A stretch of 64,000 nt of DNA, taken from the NCBI RefSeq assembly GCF_000293865.2, contig NZ_ALKN02000001.1:124001-188000 (forward strand), given 5' to 3'. Position numbers and translations under genes: made by a program. The DNA is from Limnohabitans sp. Rim28 (GTDB lineage Bacteria; Pseudomonadota; Gammaproteobacteria; Burkholderiales; Burkholderiaceae_C). Under the pieces are notes generated by a model. That model saw only the letters and a list, made by a program, of their open reading frames with translations. It searched no databases and was not told the DNA's origin. Every line of letters begins with the position of its first letter. The stretch's first letter is position 1. Below, in pieces: positions 55,253 to 64,000 of the stretch.

Positions 55253-56392
55253 TCACTCCTGACGCGCTCGCGTCGGGTAGGGCACCAAAGGCACAACACG
55301 TTGCTGAGCCATGCGGGACTGAACCTGTGTGCGGTCCTTCACATCACCAGCCAGTTGACCACAAGCTGCGTCGATGTCATCACCACGGGTTTTACGGACC
55401 GTGGTCACCAAACCTGCGTCTTGCAATTGCTTGGCAAACGCCTGCACACGGGCATGGGGCGATCGGAGCAAACCCGAGGCCGGGAAGGGGTTGAAAGGGA
55501 TCAGATTGAACTTGCACCGCAAGCCTTGCCGGGCGTGCTTTTGTACCAAATCAATCAATTGGCTGGCATGCTCAGCTTGGTCGTTCACACCGTCCAACAT
55601 GCAATATTCAAAGGTGATGAAATCGCGGGGCGCGTGGGCCAAGTAAGCTGTGCACGCTTTCATGAGTTCATCGAGCGGGTATTTGCGGTTGAGCGGCACC
55701 AAGTGATCGCGCAGCGTATCGATTGGGGCATGCAAGGACACCGCTAAGGCCACTGGGCAATCTCCAGACAAACGCTCGATCATGGGCACCACACCCGAGG
55801 TGGACACCGTGACACGGCGGCGCGAGAGGCCATAACCATGGTCGTCGAGCATGGCGCGCAAAGCAGGAACCAGTGCCGAATAGTTTTGCAAGGGCTCACC
55901 CATGCCCATCATCACCACATTGGAAATGACGCGATCTGGCGTGTTCAGGTGCTTGCGCAAAAAGTGCTCGGCAAACCACAATTGCGCCAGGATCTCACCC
56001 GTGGTGAGGTTGCGGCTGAAACCTTGATGACCCGTGGAGCAAAAACGACAGCCCACGGCACAACCGGCTTGAGAAGATATGCACAGGGTGCCCCGATCGT
56101 CTTCAGGGATAAACACGGTTTCAATGGCATTGCCATCGCCAACATCGAACAACCACTTGATGGTGCCGTCGTTTGAAATGTGTTGGCTGATGACAGGCAA
56201 AGAGGCGATGTGGGCATGACCCTGGAGCTTTTGGCGCAGTGATTTGGCCAAGTCGCTCATCTGATCGAAATTCGCAGCGCCCCGCTGGTGTATCCAGCGG
56301 AACAACTGGGTGGCCCTGAAGCGCTTTTCGCCCAGCCCCTCGCAAAAAACGGCCAAACCATCCAGATCAAATTCAAGAAGGTTGGCCGTCAT
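55253..56392 (-). CDS. rlmN: Dual-specificity 23S rRNA/tRNA adenine-C2 methyltransferase
   Basis: 379 residues, radical SAM enzyme. The cluster motif is CAVGCRFC with Cys111, Cys115 and Cys118, and GMGEPLQNY is the SAM-binding GGE-like motif. The methyl-carrying Cys is in [11 protein letters not shown] near the C terminus. It methylates A2503 of 23S rRNA and A37 of some tRNAs. It follows ndk by 33 bases. Confidence 0.96.
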   Translation of the reverse strand: MTANLLEFDLDGLAVFCEGLGEKRFRATQLFRWIHQRGAANFDQMSDLAKSLRQKLQGHAHIASLPVISQHISNDGTIKWLFDVGDGNAIETVFIPEDDRGTLCISSQAGCAVGCRFCSTGHQGFSRNLTTGEILAQLWFAEHFLRKHLNTPDRVISNVVMMGMGEPLQNYSALVPALRAMLDDHGYGLSRRRVTVSTSGVVPMIERLSGDCPVALAVSLHAPIDTLRDHLVPLNRKYPLDELMKACTAYLAHAPRDFITFEYCMLDGVNDQAEHASQLIDLVQKHARQGLRCKFNLIPFNPFPASGLLRSPHARVQAFAKQLQDAGLVTTVRKTRGDDIDAACGQLAGDVKDRTQVQSRMAQQRVVPLVPYPTRARQE

Positions 56393-56425
56393 GGGGTTCG
56401 GGGACGGGCTAGGGCCGCAACGCGA

Positions 56426-56851
56426 TCAGCGTGCGTAAACGTTCAAGCCAGCGAAGAAGAAGGCGATTTCTACAGCGGCAGTTTCAGGGGCGTCAGAACC
56501 GTGAACAGCATTGGCGTCGATGCTGTCAGCGAAGTCGGCGCGAATCGTGCCAGCGTCGGCCTTCTTGGGATCCGTCGCACCCATCAGGTCACGGTTTTTG
56601 GCGATGGCGTTCTCGCCTTCAAGGGCTTGGATCATCACTGGACCCGAGATCATGAAGTCGACCAAGTCCTTGAAGAAAGGACGCGCCTTGTGCACACCGT
56701 AGAACTGCTCGGCTTCGCCACGTGACAGGTGAACCATCTTGGCCGCGACCACTTTGAGGCCAGCAGCTTCGAAACGAGCGTAGATTTGACCGATGACGTT
56801 CTTGGCAACGGCGTCGGGTTTGATGATGGAGAGTGTGCGTTCGATGGCCAT
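56426..56851 (-). CDS. ndk: Nucleoside diphosphate kinase
   Basis: 141 residues. The phospho-His is His117 in [12 protein letters not shown], and [15 protein letters not shown] is the N-terminal motif. It equalises nucleoside triphosphate pools. It heads the long minus-strand block and has its own candidate promoter and an AGGAAG ribosome site. Confidence 0.97.
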   Translation of the reverse strand: MAIERTLSIIKPDAVAKNVIGQIYARFEAAGLKVVAAKMVHLSRGEAEQFYGVHKARPFFKDLVDFMISGPVMIQALEGENAIAKNRDLMGATDPKKADAGTIRADFADSIDANAVHGSDAPETAAVEIAFFFAGLNVYAR

Positions 56852-56873
56852 GATTTCTTCCTATTTCAAGAGT

Positions 56874-56901
56874 TTTATAAAGCAAATTTGCCCAGCAGCA
56901 A
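56874..56901 (-). promoter_or_regulatory. Candidate sigma-70 promoter of ndk
   Basis: On the minus strand TTGCTG (56896-56901), a 16-base spacer and TATAAA (56874-56879). Transcription would begin near 56866, about 15 bases before the ATG. The alternative TAGAAT farther upstream has a poorer -35. Confidence 0.45.
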
Positions 56902-57000
56902 AGCCAGATATTCTAACCCGAGCGAGGCAGATGACATCCTCGACCTCGCCAAAGGAAGGGTCTCAGTCCAGACAGGCTCAATGGCCCCAGACACGCGGAC

Positions 57001-58209
57001 TCATCGGCTGGTTTTGCTGCCACCTCGTCCACCCCGTCCCGTTCCACCGGGGACTTTTTTCAAACGGTTAAAGCTTTCAGCACCAATGTACTTGGCTTCA
57101 TTTTTGGGGGCATCCGATTTGGCGTGCAAGCCGGATCCTCCGGGCGCTTGATTCGGCTTGGCTGCAGGTTTGGCACGTGGCACAGCCGTGCCCGCACGCC
57201 CTTGCCCACCGGTCCGAGGGCGTCTGTCGTTGCGGTTTGTGCGCGATGCCGGCTCGGTCACGGCACGGGGGCGCTCGGAAGTTCCCGCTGCGCGCATCAA
57301 AGAGCGGATATCGGCCTCGTCCAACTCCAGCCAAGCGCCTCGGCGCAAACCATGGGGCAGCACCATCGCGCCATATCGAATGCGGATCAAACGGCTGACC
57401 GCGTGACCCACGGATTCCATCATGCGGCGCACTTCCCGATTGCGCCCCTCAGAAATGGTGACGCGGTACCAACAATTGGACCCCTCCCCGCCCCCATCTT
57501 CAATCGATCCGAATTGCGCAGGGCCGTCGTCCAACATGACGCCGTCCAGCAAACGGTGCTTTTCATCTTTGCTCAATGCGCCCAGCACACGAACGGCGTA
57601 CTCACGCTCCAAACCAAAGCGGGGATGCATCAACTGATTGGCCAACTCACCGGAGCTGGTGAACAACAAAAGCCCTTCCGTATTGAGGTCCAATCGGCCC
57701 ACCGACTGCCATTTGCCATTTTGTAAACGCGGCAATTTTCGGAAAACAGAGGGGCGGTTTTGCGGATCGTCATGGCTGACGATTTCACCGGCAGGCTTGT
57801 GGTACGCAATCACACGGGCTGGTGGCGGGTCAATGCGGATGCGAATCGGCTTGCCATCCACCTTGATTTGATCACCATATTGAACACGCTGCCCCACGTG
57901 AGCAGGCTCGTTATTGACAGCAATTCGGCCTTCGGCGATCAGCTTTTCCATCTCAAGCCGAGAACCCATACCCGCTTGCGCCAGCACTTTGTGCAACTTG
58001 GGAGAATCGGTTTGCGGTGCCAACACCCGCTTGCCCAAATCTTCGGACAAAGCCTCCACAACCTCTTCGTCATCGAATTGGCCGGACACCACATCGGCCA
58101 AGGCGATGGGCTTGAAAGAAACCTGCAGGTCCTGCGCCATAGCGCCCGGCTTGCGTTTGGCGTAAACGCCAGCTTGGGTGTTCTGGTCGTTGGAGGAGTG
58201 ATCGTTCAT
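57001..58209 (-). CDS. rluB: Large-subunit pseudouridine synthase, RluB type, with basic tail
   Basis: 402 residues. An S4 domain at about 70-117 (KLHKVLAQAGMGSRLEMEKLI), then the RsuA/RluB catalytic domain with Asp174 in GRLDLNTEGLL, and GRNREVRRMMESVGHAVSRLIR. It would make pseudouridine 2605 in 23S rRNA. Residues from about 310 on are an Arg/Gly/Lys-rich unstructured tail (GGTGRGGRGGSKTSR). The ATG overlaps the scpB stop by four bases. Confidence 0.91.
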   Translation of the reverse strand: MNDHSSNDQNTQAGVYAKRKPGAMAQDLQVSFKPIALADVVSGQFDDEEVVEALSEDLGKRVLAPQTDSPKLHKVLAQAGMGSRLEMEKLIAEGRIAVNNEPAHVGQRVQYGDQIKVDGKPIRIRIDPPPARVIAYHKPAGEIVSHDDPQNRPSVFRKLPRLQNGKWQSVGRLDLNTEGLLLFTSSGELANQLMHPRFGLEREYAVRVLGALSKDEKHRLLDGVMLDDGPAQFGSIEDGGGEGSNCWYRVTISEGRNREVRRMMESVGHAVSRLIRIRYGAMVLPHGLRRGAWLELDEADIRSLMRAAGTSERPRAVTEPASRTNRNDRRPRTGGQGRAGTAVPRAKPAAKPNQAPGGSGLHAKSDAPKNEAKYIGAESFNRLKKVPGGTGRGGRGGSKTSR

Positions 58210-58886
58210 GAGTTGGGGGCTTCATCCCCGTTCAGGGAAATTGTGGGGGCCACATCGGGCAAATTGGAGAGGGACTCCAAGACAGTTGGGGGGTTGGGCA
58301 GCACCTCGTCCAAAGACAGGCTGGCTTGCAAGGGCGATTCGTCCAGCATGTCGGACAAAGCCGACATCTGCGGGTCAACCTGAGACAGCAAAGGCAGCTG
58401 ATCCAAGGAAGACAAGCCCAAATCGTCCAAAAACTGGCGCGTTGTGGCAAAAAGGCTGGGGCGACCCACCGTTTCCCGGTGTCCAATCACTTCAACCCAG
58501 CCCCGATCTTCGAGTTGCTTGAGAATCTGGGAGCCAATCGTGACCCCTCGGATGTCTTCCATGTCGCCACGCGTGACGGGTTGACGGTAGGCGATGATGG
58601 CCAAGGTCTCGAGAACAGCCCGTGTGTATTTAGGGGGTTTTTCCGGGTGCAAGCGGTCAAGATAAGACCGCAGCTCGGGTCGACTTTGAAAGCGCCAACC
58701 ACTGGCCACATGGACCAATTCCAAGCCCTTATGAGCCCATTCGAGTTCAATTTCTTGCAGCATCGACCTCAGGGTATCGGCCCCGAGTTCATCGTCGTAC
58801 AAGACGCGGAGGTCGCGCAGAGACAGTGGCTGACCTGCTGTGAGCAGCGCCGCTTCCAGGACACGCTTGGCTTGCGCCATGTTCAT
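58206..58886 (-). CDS. scpB: Segregation and condensation protein B
   Basis: 226 residues. Two winged-helix domains (AKRVLEAALLTAGQPLSLRDL; VLETLAIIAYRQPVTRGDMEDIRGV) mark ScpB, which binds ScpA in the SMC condensin. No scpA lies in the window. The C-terminal 45 residues are acidic and outside the family fold. It overlaps the rluB-type gene, a conserved pairing. Confidence 0.92.
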   Translation of the reverse strand: MNMAQAKRVLEAALLTAGQPLSLRDLRVLYDDELGADTLRSMLQEIELEWAHKGLELVHVASGWRFQSRPELRSYLDRLHPEKPPKYTRAVLETLAIIAYRQPVTRGDMEDIRGVTIGSQILKQLEDRGWVEVIGHRETVGRPSLFATTRQFLDDLGLSSLDQLPLLSQVDPQMSALSDMLDESPLQASLSLDEVLPNPPTVLESLSNLPDVAPTISLNGDEAPNS

Positions 58887-58902
58887 GGTGTCGGTCTTTC
58901 GG

Positions 58903-58922
58903 AAAAAAACGCCTCACGGCGT
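58903..58922 (-). terminator. Weak terminator after rluD
   Basis: On the minus strand a five-base stem ACGCC/GGCGT with a four-base loop is followed by seven T. It lies about 90 bases past the rluD stop and 17 bases before the scpB start. The stem is short, so termination may be partial. Confidence 0.55.
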
Positions 58923-59010
58923 GGTTAGGGAATCAGCTGCCGCCATGGTCAAAAGCAGAAGTCGGGACCGGCTCAACCTGCATGACTGGCACGGAGACGT
59001 CAAGCGCCGC

Positions 59011-60006
59011 TTACATTCCAGGGCTCAAATTGTAACTGAGGCCCAATGGCTGCAATGCCGCAGCCATGTCTTGTGGCCAGTCGGTTTGCAAATCGATGTT
59101 GGCGCCGGTGATGGGGTGCACAAACGCCAACCGCCATGCATGCAGGGCTTGACGCACCATGCCGCCCAATGGCGCACCGCCATAAACCCCATCACCGATC
59201 AACGCGTGTCCGATATGGGCCATGTGCACCCGAATCTGGTGTGTCCGCCCCGTGTGCAAGGTGCAACGAACCAAGCAGCAACGCTCTCCCTGTGCCAGCA
59301 GATCAAGGGTCGTTGCAGCGGTTTTGCCCGACTGATGCGTCAAATCCACGACCGCCATTCGCAAACGATGGCTCGGGTCCCTGCCAATGGCTGCATCGAC
59401 ATGCTTTTGAACAGGACCTGCCCAAGCTTTATGGGCCAAAGCCAAGTATTGGCGGTGCACGTCTCGGGCCGCAATCTGGGCCACCAGCGCATCCATGGTT
59501 TGGCGCGTTCGGGCCACCACCATCAAGCCACTGGTGTCTTTGTCCAGACGGTGGACGATGCCGGCACGGGGAACTTCGCTGGCTTTGGGGTCCAAGGCCA
59601 AAAGGCCGTTCAGCAAGGTCCCGCCCCAATGGCCTGGCGCTGGATGCACCACCAAACCGGCAGGTTTGTGGATCACCCGGAGGTGCTCATCCTCGTAAAC
59701 CACGTCGATTGGCATGGCTTCGGGCACAAAGGCTTGTGACTGAGGCGTGGCCCGCAGTGTGATTTGCAATTGGTTGCCCAAACGGACCTTGGCCGAGACC
59801 TTGGTGGTCACCCGCCCGTCCACCAAGGCGTCGCCTTGTTCAATCAGTTGCTGCAAGTAGCTGCGTGAAAACTCAGGAACCAATTGCGCGAAAACACGGT
59901 CCAAGCGTTGACCGTGCAAAGTCGAAGGCACCAAAGCATGGCGCACCTCTTGGGTCGCCTCCACCAAGCGCTCCGCGTCATCCAGCGCTTGACCGGGGTC
60001 TTCCAT
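59011..60006 (-). CDS. rluD: 23S rRNA pseudouridine(1911/1915/1917) synthase
   Basis: 331 residues. An S4 domain near the N terminus (LHGQRLDRVFAQLVPEFSRSYLQQL), then the catalytic domain with Asp155 in HRLDKDTSGLMVVAR and LHTGRTHQIRVHMAHIGH. It makes the three pseudouridines of helix 69. I use the ATG at 60006; a TTG at 60039 would add 11 residues but would lie across the likely bamD promoter. It is divergent from bamD. Confidence 0.92.
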   Translation of the reverse strand: MEDPGQALDDAERLVEATQEVRHALVPSTLHGQRLDRVFAQLVPEFSRSYLQQLIEQGDALVDGRVTTKVSAKVRLGNQLQITLRATPQSQAFVPEAMPIDVVYEDEHLRVIHKPAGLVVHPAPGHWGGTLLNGLLALDPKASEVPRAGIVHRLDKDTSGLMVVARTRQTMDALVAQIAARDVHRQYLALAHKAWAGPVQKHVDAAIGRDPSHRLRMAVVDLTHQSGKTAATTLDLLAQGERCCLVRCTLHTGRTHQIRVHMAHIGHALIGDGVYGGAPLGGMVRQALHAWRLAFVHPITGANIDLQTDWPQDMAAALQPLGLSYNLSPGM

Positions 60007-60021
60007 TTCGGGGTCGGTCGA

Positions 60022-60027
60022 TATAAT
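60022..60027 (+). promoter_or_regulatory. Perfect -10 box (TATAAT) for bamD
   Basis: TATAAT lies 31 bases before the bamD ATG, giving a leader of about 25 bases. No good -35 stands at 16-18 bases upstream, so the promoter may need an activator or an extended contact. The same A/T stretch may also serve rluD on the other strand. Confidence 0.5.
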
Positions 60028-60058
60028 CAAAGTGTTCAACAGCTCAGGGGTGTTTTAG

Positions 60059-60865
60059 ATGCAAAGCTTCAGATTATCGACGGTTCTTGTCAGCCTTTTG
60101 ATGGCTGCGGGACTTCTTCTGAGCGGCTGTGCCAACAACCCCAAAGACCCCACTGCAGGCTGGACGCCAGAAAAAATCTACAGCGAAGCCCGCGACGAGG
60201 TCAACGCGGGTGCTTGGGACAAGGCGATTGGTTACTACGAAAAGCTGGAAGGGCGCGCCGCTGGAACCGTTTTGGCTCAACAGGCTCAGATTGACAAGGC
60301 CTATGCCCAATTCAAAACGGGCAACAAAATCCAAGCTTTGGCCACTTTGGACCGCTTTATCCGCTTGCATCCCACCAGCCCTGCTCTGGACTACGCACTG
60401 TTTCTAAAAGGCGTTGTCAATTTCAACGACAACTTGGGAATGTTCTCGTTTTTGACACGCCAAGACTTGTCAGAGCGTGACCAAAAAGCGGCCAAAGACT
60501 CCTATGAATCCTTTCTGGAGCTGACCACCCGCTTTCCCGATTCAAAGTACAGCGCCGACGCTCGCCAGCGCATGACGCATGTGGTCAACTCATTGGCCGC
60601 TTACGAGGTGCATGTGGCACGCTACTACGCCAAACGCGGCGCTCATGTGGCGGCCATCAACCGGGCACAACAAGCGATCATCGATTTCGAAGGTGTCCCG
60701 GCCATCGAAGAAGCCCTGGCCATTTTGGTCAAATCTTATGACGCCATGGGCATGACCCTGTTGCGAGACGACGCATTGCGGGTATTGACCCAAAATTACC
60801 CTCAGTCGGTTTACCTTCCGGGCAATTCCCCATCGGGCACTAAAGGCTGGTGGCGTCTTTGGTGA
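60059..60865 (+). CDS. bamD: Outer membrane assembly lipoprotein BamD
   Basis: 268 residues. A lipoprotein signal with lipobox LSGC (Cys24), then TPR repeats: PEKIYSEARDEVNAGAWDKAIGYYEKLE, LDRFIRLHPTSPALDYALFLKG, SYESFLELTTRFPDSKYSADARQRM. An essential part of the BAM complex with BamA. Its 3' end overlaps dinG tail to tail by 26 bases, so the last eight codons of BamD are also antisense to the end of dinG. Confidence 0.95.
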   Translation: MQSFRLSTVLVSLLMAAGLLLSGCANNPKDPTAGWTPEKIYSEARDEVNAGAWDKAIGYYEKLEGRAAGTVLAQQAQIDKAYAQFKTGNKIQALATLDRFIRLHPTSPALDYALFLKGVVNFNDNLGMFSFLTRQDLSERDQKAAKDSYESFLELTTRFPDSKYSADARQRMTHVVNSLAAYEVHVARYYAKRGAHVAAINRAQQAIIDFEGVPAIEEALAILVKSYDAMGMTLLRDDALRVLTQNYPQSVYLPGNSPSGTKGWWRLW

Positions 60866-62957
60866 GCTGCTGCAAAGCCTGCACAAAGGCTTCGTGGTCC
60901 TCTAAACGGCGCATGTCTGGCAGACCTCGCACCAAGCGGCGCCCGTAAGACATGCTCACCAAGCGGCTGTCGCACACCACCAAAATCCCCCGATCGGATT
61001 CACTCCGTATCAACCGACCGGCTCCTTGTTTGAGAGACACGGCAGCCTCCGGTAAAGCGTGATCGGCAAAAGCACTCTTGCCTTGTTGGGTCATGCGTTG
61101 GCTGCGGGCTTCGAACAAAGGATCGCCGGGAGGTGGGAACGGAAGTTTGTCGATCACCACCAGCTGCAAAGCATCGCCGGGCACGTCAAAGCCTTCCCAA
61201 AAAGAAGCGGATGCCACCAGCACACACCCCCTGCGCCCATGAGGATCACCCTGCCCTCCACCCTCACGGAAACGCTCCATCAACCGACGCTTGGGGCTTT
61301 GCCCTTGCACCAAGACTTCCACGCTGGCATCGCCCTGAAGCTGCAAATGTTCGCCAATGCTTCGCATCGCAGTCAATGTGGTGGTCAACACCAGGGTCCG
61401 GCCGCCCAAAATGGCCATGGCCTCCAAGACCAGACGGGCCACCTGAGACGCATGATCGGCATCACCCGGGCGTGGCAAATGGGTGGGCACATACAGCGCC
61501 GCTTGGCGTGCATAGTCAAAAGGGCTGCTGACTTGCATGACCTCGGCAGAACTCAGGCCGCAAGGCTCGGTGAACCAACGCAAGCTAGGTTCGTCCCCCA
61601 AAGTGGCTGAAGTGAAGATCCAGGCACGCTGACCCAGGCCCACCAAAGCGCCACTGGACGCCCTGTCCGAAGCGTTATGCCGAGTATCCCCGGCCATCAG
61701 CGCTTCCAAAGAATCAGGCTCGTTCACATGGCTTGCATCGATGGCCGGTGCCGCTGAAACGGGCCGTGTCAGTGCTGAGAATGACTGCGCAATGTCCAAG
61801 GGAGACTCGATCAGGCGCAGCTGTGCACTGACTTCTGCCCAGCGCACCCCCTCTGGCTTGGGGGTATCGGCAAACATGGCGGCACGTTGGATCAGTTCGC
61901 GGGTGCGATCACCCAAGCGCTGAAAATCAGGTGCCAGTTCACTGACCATGTCCAAGCCACTTTGCAACTCGGCAAGCGCTTGTGTCACGGCTTGCAAACC
62001 GGTGTCCCATTCGTGGGGGTCAACACCCTCTGGGTGTTGACCCGTCCAACGCAAACGCACAGCCCCCCGGTGCATGCCAGCGGCCAAGCGCCAATCACGG
62101 GCCGCTTTTTCCAAACCTGCGCTCAATCCCTGCCAATCGACCAGGCCTCGCGCCAGCTGCAAGCCCGTGGACAAAGTGTCTCGCACCAGCTCGTGCAATT
62201 GCACTGTGGACAACTGCTGGCCTAAGAAATTCACGCCAATCTCGTTGAGTTGGTGAGCCTCGTCAAACACAGTCACGCGGACCGTAGGCAACAACTCGGC
62301 CACACCCGATTCACGCACCACCATGTCGGCAAAAAACAAATGGTGGTTGATGACCACCACGTCCGCCGCCATGGCTTCTTTGCGGGCCAAATTCACATGA
62401 CAGGCCCGGTAGCGAGGACAGCTGGAGCCCAAACAGTTGTCGCGGGTGGACGTGACCAGTGGCCACAATGAGGAACGCTCGTCCAGACCTGTCAATTCGG
62501 CCATATCGCCCGTTCGCGTGGATTGCGACCAGGTCTCCATCTTGGCCAATGCTTTTTGCGCGCCCGGCTGGGCCGATTCGGGGCTGTGCCGGGCCTGCTC
62601 CATGCGGTGCAAACACAAGTAGTTGGAGCGCCCTTTGAGCAAAGCCACCCGGATCGGCAAGCCCAGGACCTCGATCAAACGGGGAATGTCACGAGAAAAT
62701 AATTGGTCTTGCAAGGCTTTGGTCGCTGTGGACACCAAGGCCCGCTGACCACTGAGCAAAACCGGCACCAAATAGGCGTAGGTTTTACCGGTCCCCGTGC
62801 CCGCCTCGACCACCAACTGCCCGCCGTCTTGGACCGTTCGACTCACCGCCAAGGCCATGTCAGTTTGTCCCTGCCTGGGTTGAAAACCAGGCACAGCTTG
62901 GGCCAAGATGCCTTGGCTGGACAAGGTATCGGCCACCCGCTGGTCAAGCAAATTCAA
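60840..62957 (-). CDS. dinG: ATP-dependent DNA helicase, DinG/YoaA (XPD-like) family
   Basis: 705 residues, superfamily 2 helicase. Walker A is EAGTGTGKT (51-59), the DEAH box VFDEAHQLNEIG, and four cysteines for an iron-sulfur cluster appear in NYLCLHR and DNCLGSSCPRYRAC. It unwinds 5'-tailed DNA and R-loops. The start is a TTG at 62957 with AAGGAG five bases upstream; it overlaps the stop of the small gene before it as TTGA. DinG and YoaA are hard to separate by sequence alone. Confidence 0.9.
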   Translation of the reverse strand: MNLLDQRVADTLSSQGILAQAVPGFQPRQGQTDMALAVSRTVQDGGQLVVEAGTGTGKTYAYLVPVLLSGQRALVSTATKALQDQLFSRDIPRLIEVLGLPIRVALLKGRSNYLCLHRMEQARHSPESAQPGAQKALAKMETWSQSTRTGDMAELTGLDERSSLWPLVTSTRDNCLGSSCPRYRACHVNLARKEAMAADVVVINHHLFFADMVVRESGVAELLPTVRVTVFDEAHQLNEIGVNFLGQQLSTVQLHELVRDTLSTGLQLARGLVDWQGLSAGLEKAARDWRLAAGMHRGAVRLRWTGQHPEGVDPHEWDTGLQAVTQALAELQSGLDMVSELAPDFQRLGDRTRELIQRAAMFADTPKPEGVRWAEVSAQLRLIESPLDIAQSFSALTRPVSAAPAIDASHVNEPDSLEALMAGDTRHNASDRASSGALVGLGQRAWIFTSATLGDEPSLRWFTEPCGLSSAEVMQVSSPFDYARQAALYVPTHLPRPGDADHASQVARLVLEAMAILGGRTLVLTTTLTAMRSIGEHLQLQGDASVEVLVQGQSPKRRLMERFREGGGQGDPHGRRGCVLVASASFWEGFDVPGDALQLVVIDKLPFPPPGDPLFEARSQRMTQQGKSAFADHALPEAAVSLKQGAGRLIRSESDRGILVVCDSRLVSMSYGRRLVRGLPDMRRLEDHEAFVQALQQLTKDATSL

Positions 62958-63193
62958 GCAGGCTCCTTGGGCAGCAAACGGGCCTGTAGCAAAGCAATTT
63001 GGTCGCGCAATGCCAAGCGCCTTTTTTTCATGCGCCGCAGGCTCAGATCATCCTGCTTTGAGGCTAGGGCCGATGCCTGGTCAATCAAGGCATCCAAATC
63101 GGCATGCGCCATTTGCCACTCGATCAACTGACGCTGGGGTGAGTGCAAATCAAACCCGGGCAAGCCCGGCAATGTGGGCGGGGAGCTGTCCAT
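62954..63193 (-). CDS. YdcH-like (DUF465) small coiled-coil protein
   Basis: 79 residues. HADLDALIDQASA and LSLRRMKKRRLALRDQIALL match the YdcH/DUF465 helical hairpin. The function is unknown. The stop overlaps the dinG start and the start overlaps the stop of the gene before it by one base (TGATG). Confidence 0.82.
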   Translation of the reverse strand: MDSSPPTLPGLPGFDLHSPQRQLIEWQMAHADLDALIDQASALASKQDDLSLRRMKKRRLALRDQIALLQARLLPKEPA

Positions 63194-63576
63194 CAGGGTG
63201 TGCCCTGCTTGTCTGGTTGTTTGCCAAGCAAACGCAGGTCACGCTGTGTTGACCGCCACGCACGTTCTCGAGCGTTCAAGACCAGCTCTTGCTGGGCCAA
63301 TGGATCAAGGGCTTGTCTGCGGATCCGGCGGGACTCGATCAAACACGCATTGACCGCAAACTTTTGCCAACAGAGCGCTTGTCGCTGCTCATCCGATTTC
63401 AATATGGCGTCACGCTGTACCGCCAATGCCTGCCTTTGAATGGCAATGTCCTGGGGTTCGGCCTGCAGTTCTGAGCCATCTGAGGCTGCAGACCCCATGT
63501 TTTGCGCATGAGCCCCACCCCACAGCGCCCAAGCCGCAAACCAGCCAGCCAGCCAGAACAGGCGCACGCGGATCAT
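63193..63576 (-). CDS. Periplasmic protein of unknown function, helical
   Basis: 127 residues with a Sec signal peptide (1-24, ending GAHA). The rest is Arg/Gln/Ala-rich and helical, with the block CWQKFAVNACLIESRRIRRQALDPL, whose two Cys residues are seven apart and could form a disulfide. Similar small secreted proteins are, as I recall, common in Burkholderiales, without an assigned role. The ATG overlaps the zapE stop as ATGA. Confidence 0.75.
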   Translation of the reverse strand: MIRVRLFWLAGWFAAWALWGGAHAQNMGSAASDGSELQAEPQDIAIQRQALAVQRDAILKSDEQRQALCWQKFAVNACLIESRRIRRQALDPLAQQELVLNARERAWRSTQRDLRLLGKQPDKQGTP

Positions 63577-64000
63577 GTGAGGTTCGTGTCCACAGTGCGG
63601 TGCTCCAGCGCCAAGAATTCACTGGACTGCATTTCATGGAGGCGAGACACCGTGCGCGGAAACTCATGGGACATGGGACCTGAGGTGTAAAGGCCTTCGG
63701 GTGGCACGGCGGCAGACATGATGAGTTTGACCCGGCGGTCGTACAGCACGTCGATCAGCCATGTGAATCGGCGTGCCTCGGATGCCATGCTGACGGGCAT
63801 GAAAGGCACATTGCTCAGCAAGACTGTGTGGTATTGGGTGGCGATTTCCAAGTAATCGTTTTGTGACCGTGGCCCCCCACAAATGGCCCTGAAATCAAAC
63901 CACACCACATCTCCTGCACGGCGTTTGGCGGTGATTTCGCGCGCCTCAATGTGCAGCACCGGGTCTTCGTCGGGTCCTGTGGCCAGGCGGTTGAAGGCCT
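63573..64000 (-). CDS. zapE: Cell division ATPase ZapE (AFG1-like), 3' part only
   Basis: The frame is open to the window edge; the start lies beyond 64000. About 141 residues are visible. VVWFDFRAICGGPRSQNDYLEI, VLLSNVPFM, ARRFTWLIDVLYDRRVKLIMSA and EFPRTVSRLHEMQSSEFL are the C-terminal part of the AFG1/ZapE ATPase, which acts at the Z ring. Walker A and B are outside the window. Confidence 0.92.
   Translation of the reverse strand, partial: AFNRLATGPDEDPVLHIEAREITAKRRAGDVVWFDFRAICGGPRSQNDYLEIATQYHTVLLSNVPFMPVSMASEARRFTWLIDVLYDRRVKLIMSAAVPPEGLYTSGPMSHEFPRTVSRLHEMQSSEFLALEHRTVDTNLT

Overview
The window reads as chromosome of a betaproteobacterium in Burkholderiales, most like Comamonadaceae (Limnohabitans or Rhodoferax-type). 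This is inferred from gene order and protein character: ndk-rlmN-rodZ-ispG-hisS-yfgM-bamB-der-hfq-hflX-hflK-hflC-hisZ-purA as one long collinear block, rimP-nusA-infB-rbfA-truB-typA, divergent ratA/smpB, and guaB/guaA. Coding density is very high. No gap between genes reaches 300 bases. I see no rRNA, tRNA, insertion sequence, prophage or CRISPR array.

Layout. 1-8.9 kb holds metabolic and accessory genes: a secreted ankyrin protein, a penicillin acylase interrupted by one in-frame TAA, an LD-carboxypeptidase, a TadA tRNA deaminase fused to a haloalkane-dehalogenase-like hydrolase, a PQQ-type sugar dehydrogenase and a tannase/feruloyl-esterase lipoprotein. 8.9-14.4 kb holds guaA and guaB. They are separated by a small accessory island made of a MntA/HepT toxin-antitoxin pair and an unknown membrane protein that has a 25-base inverted repeat at its 5' end. 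14.5-18.8 kb holds a rRNA-methyltransferase-like gene, rnfH, ratA, smpB, an acyl-CoA hydrolase and an EamA exporter. 18.8-27.1 kb is the translation and transcription cluster. 27.2-32.9 kb is a complete yejABEF peptide importer, divergent from fabI. 33.8-41.1 kb is mixed: a split chromate-type transporter, a lipoprotein, rlmB, ybbA/tesA, mnmH, a DUF2189 membrane protein and a PLP lyase. 41.2-58.9 kb is the purA-to-ndk block followed by a pseudouridine synthase and scpB. 58.9-64 kb holds rluD, bamD, dinG, two small genes and the 3' end of zapE.

How the genes work together. Most genes serve core information processing or envelope biogenesis. purA, guaA, guaB and a purine-type phosphoribosyltransferase cover purine nucleotide synthesis and salvage. 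rlmB, rlmN, rluD, rluB-like, truB, tadA and mnmH modify RNA. rimP, rbfA, typA, der and hflX act on ribosomes. bamB and bamD belong to outer-membrane protein assembly. Many genes overlap by ATGA, TGATG or an 8-base start/stop overlap, which suggests translational coupling.

The points that deserve a second look are the TadA-dehalogenase fusion, the island between guaB and guaA with its palindrome, the stop codon inside the penicillin acylase, the divergent ybbA/tesA pair whose start codons overlap, and a terminator-like hairpin just upstream of rimP. I found nothing that amounts to a clearly new multi-gene system.
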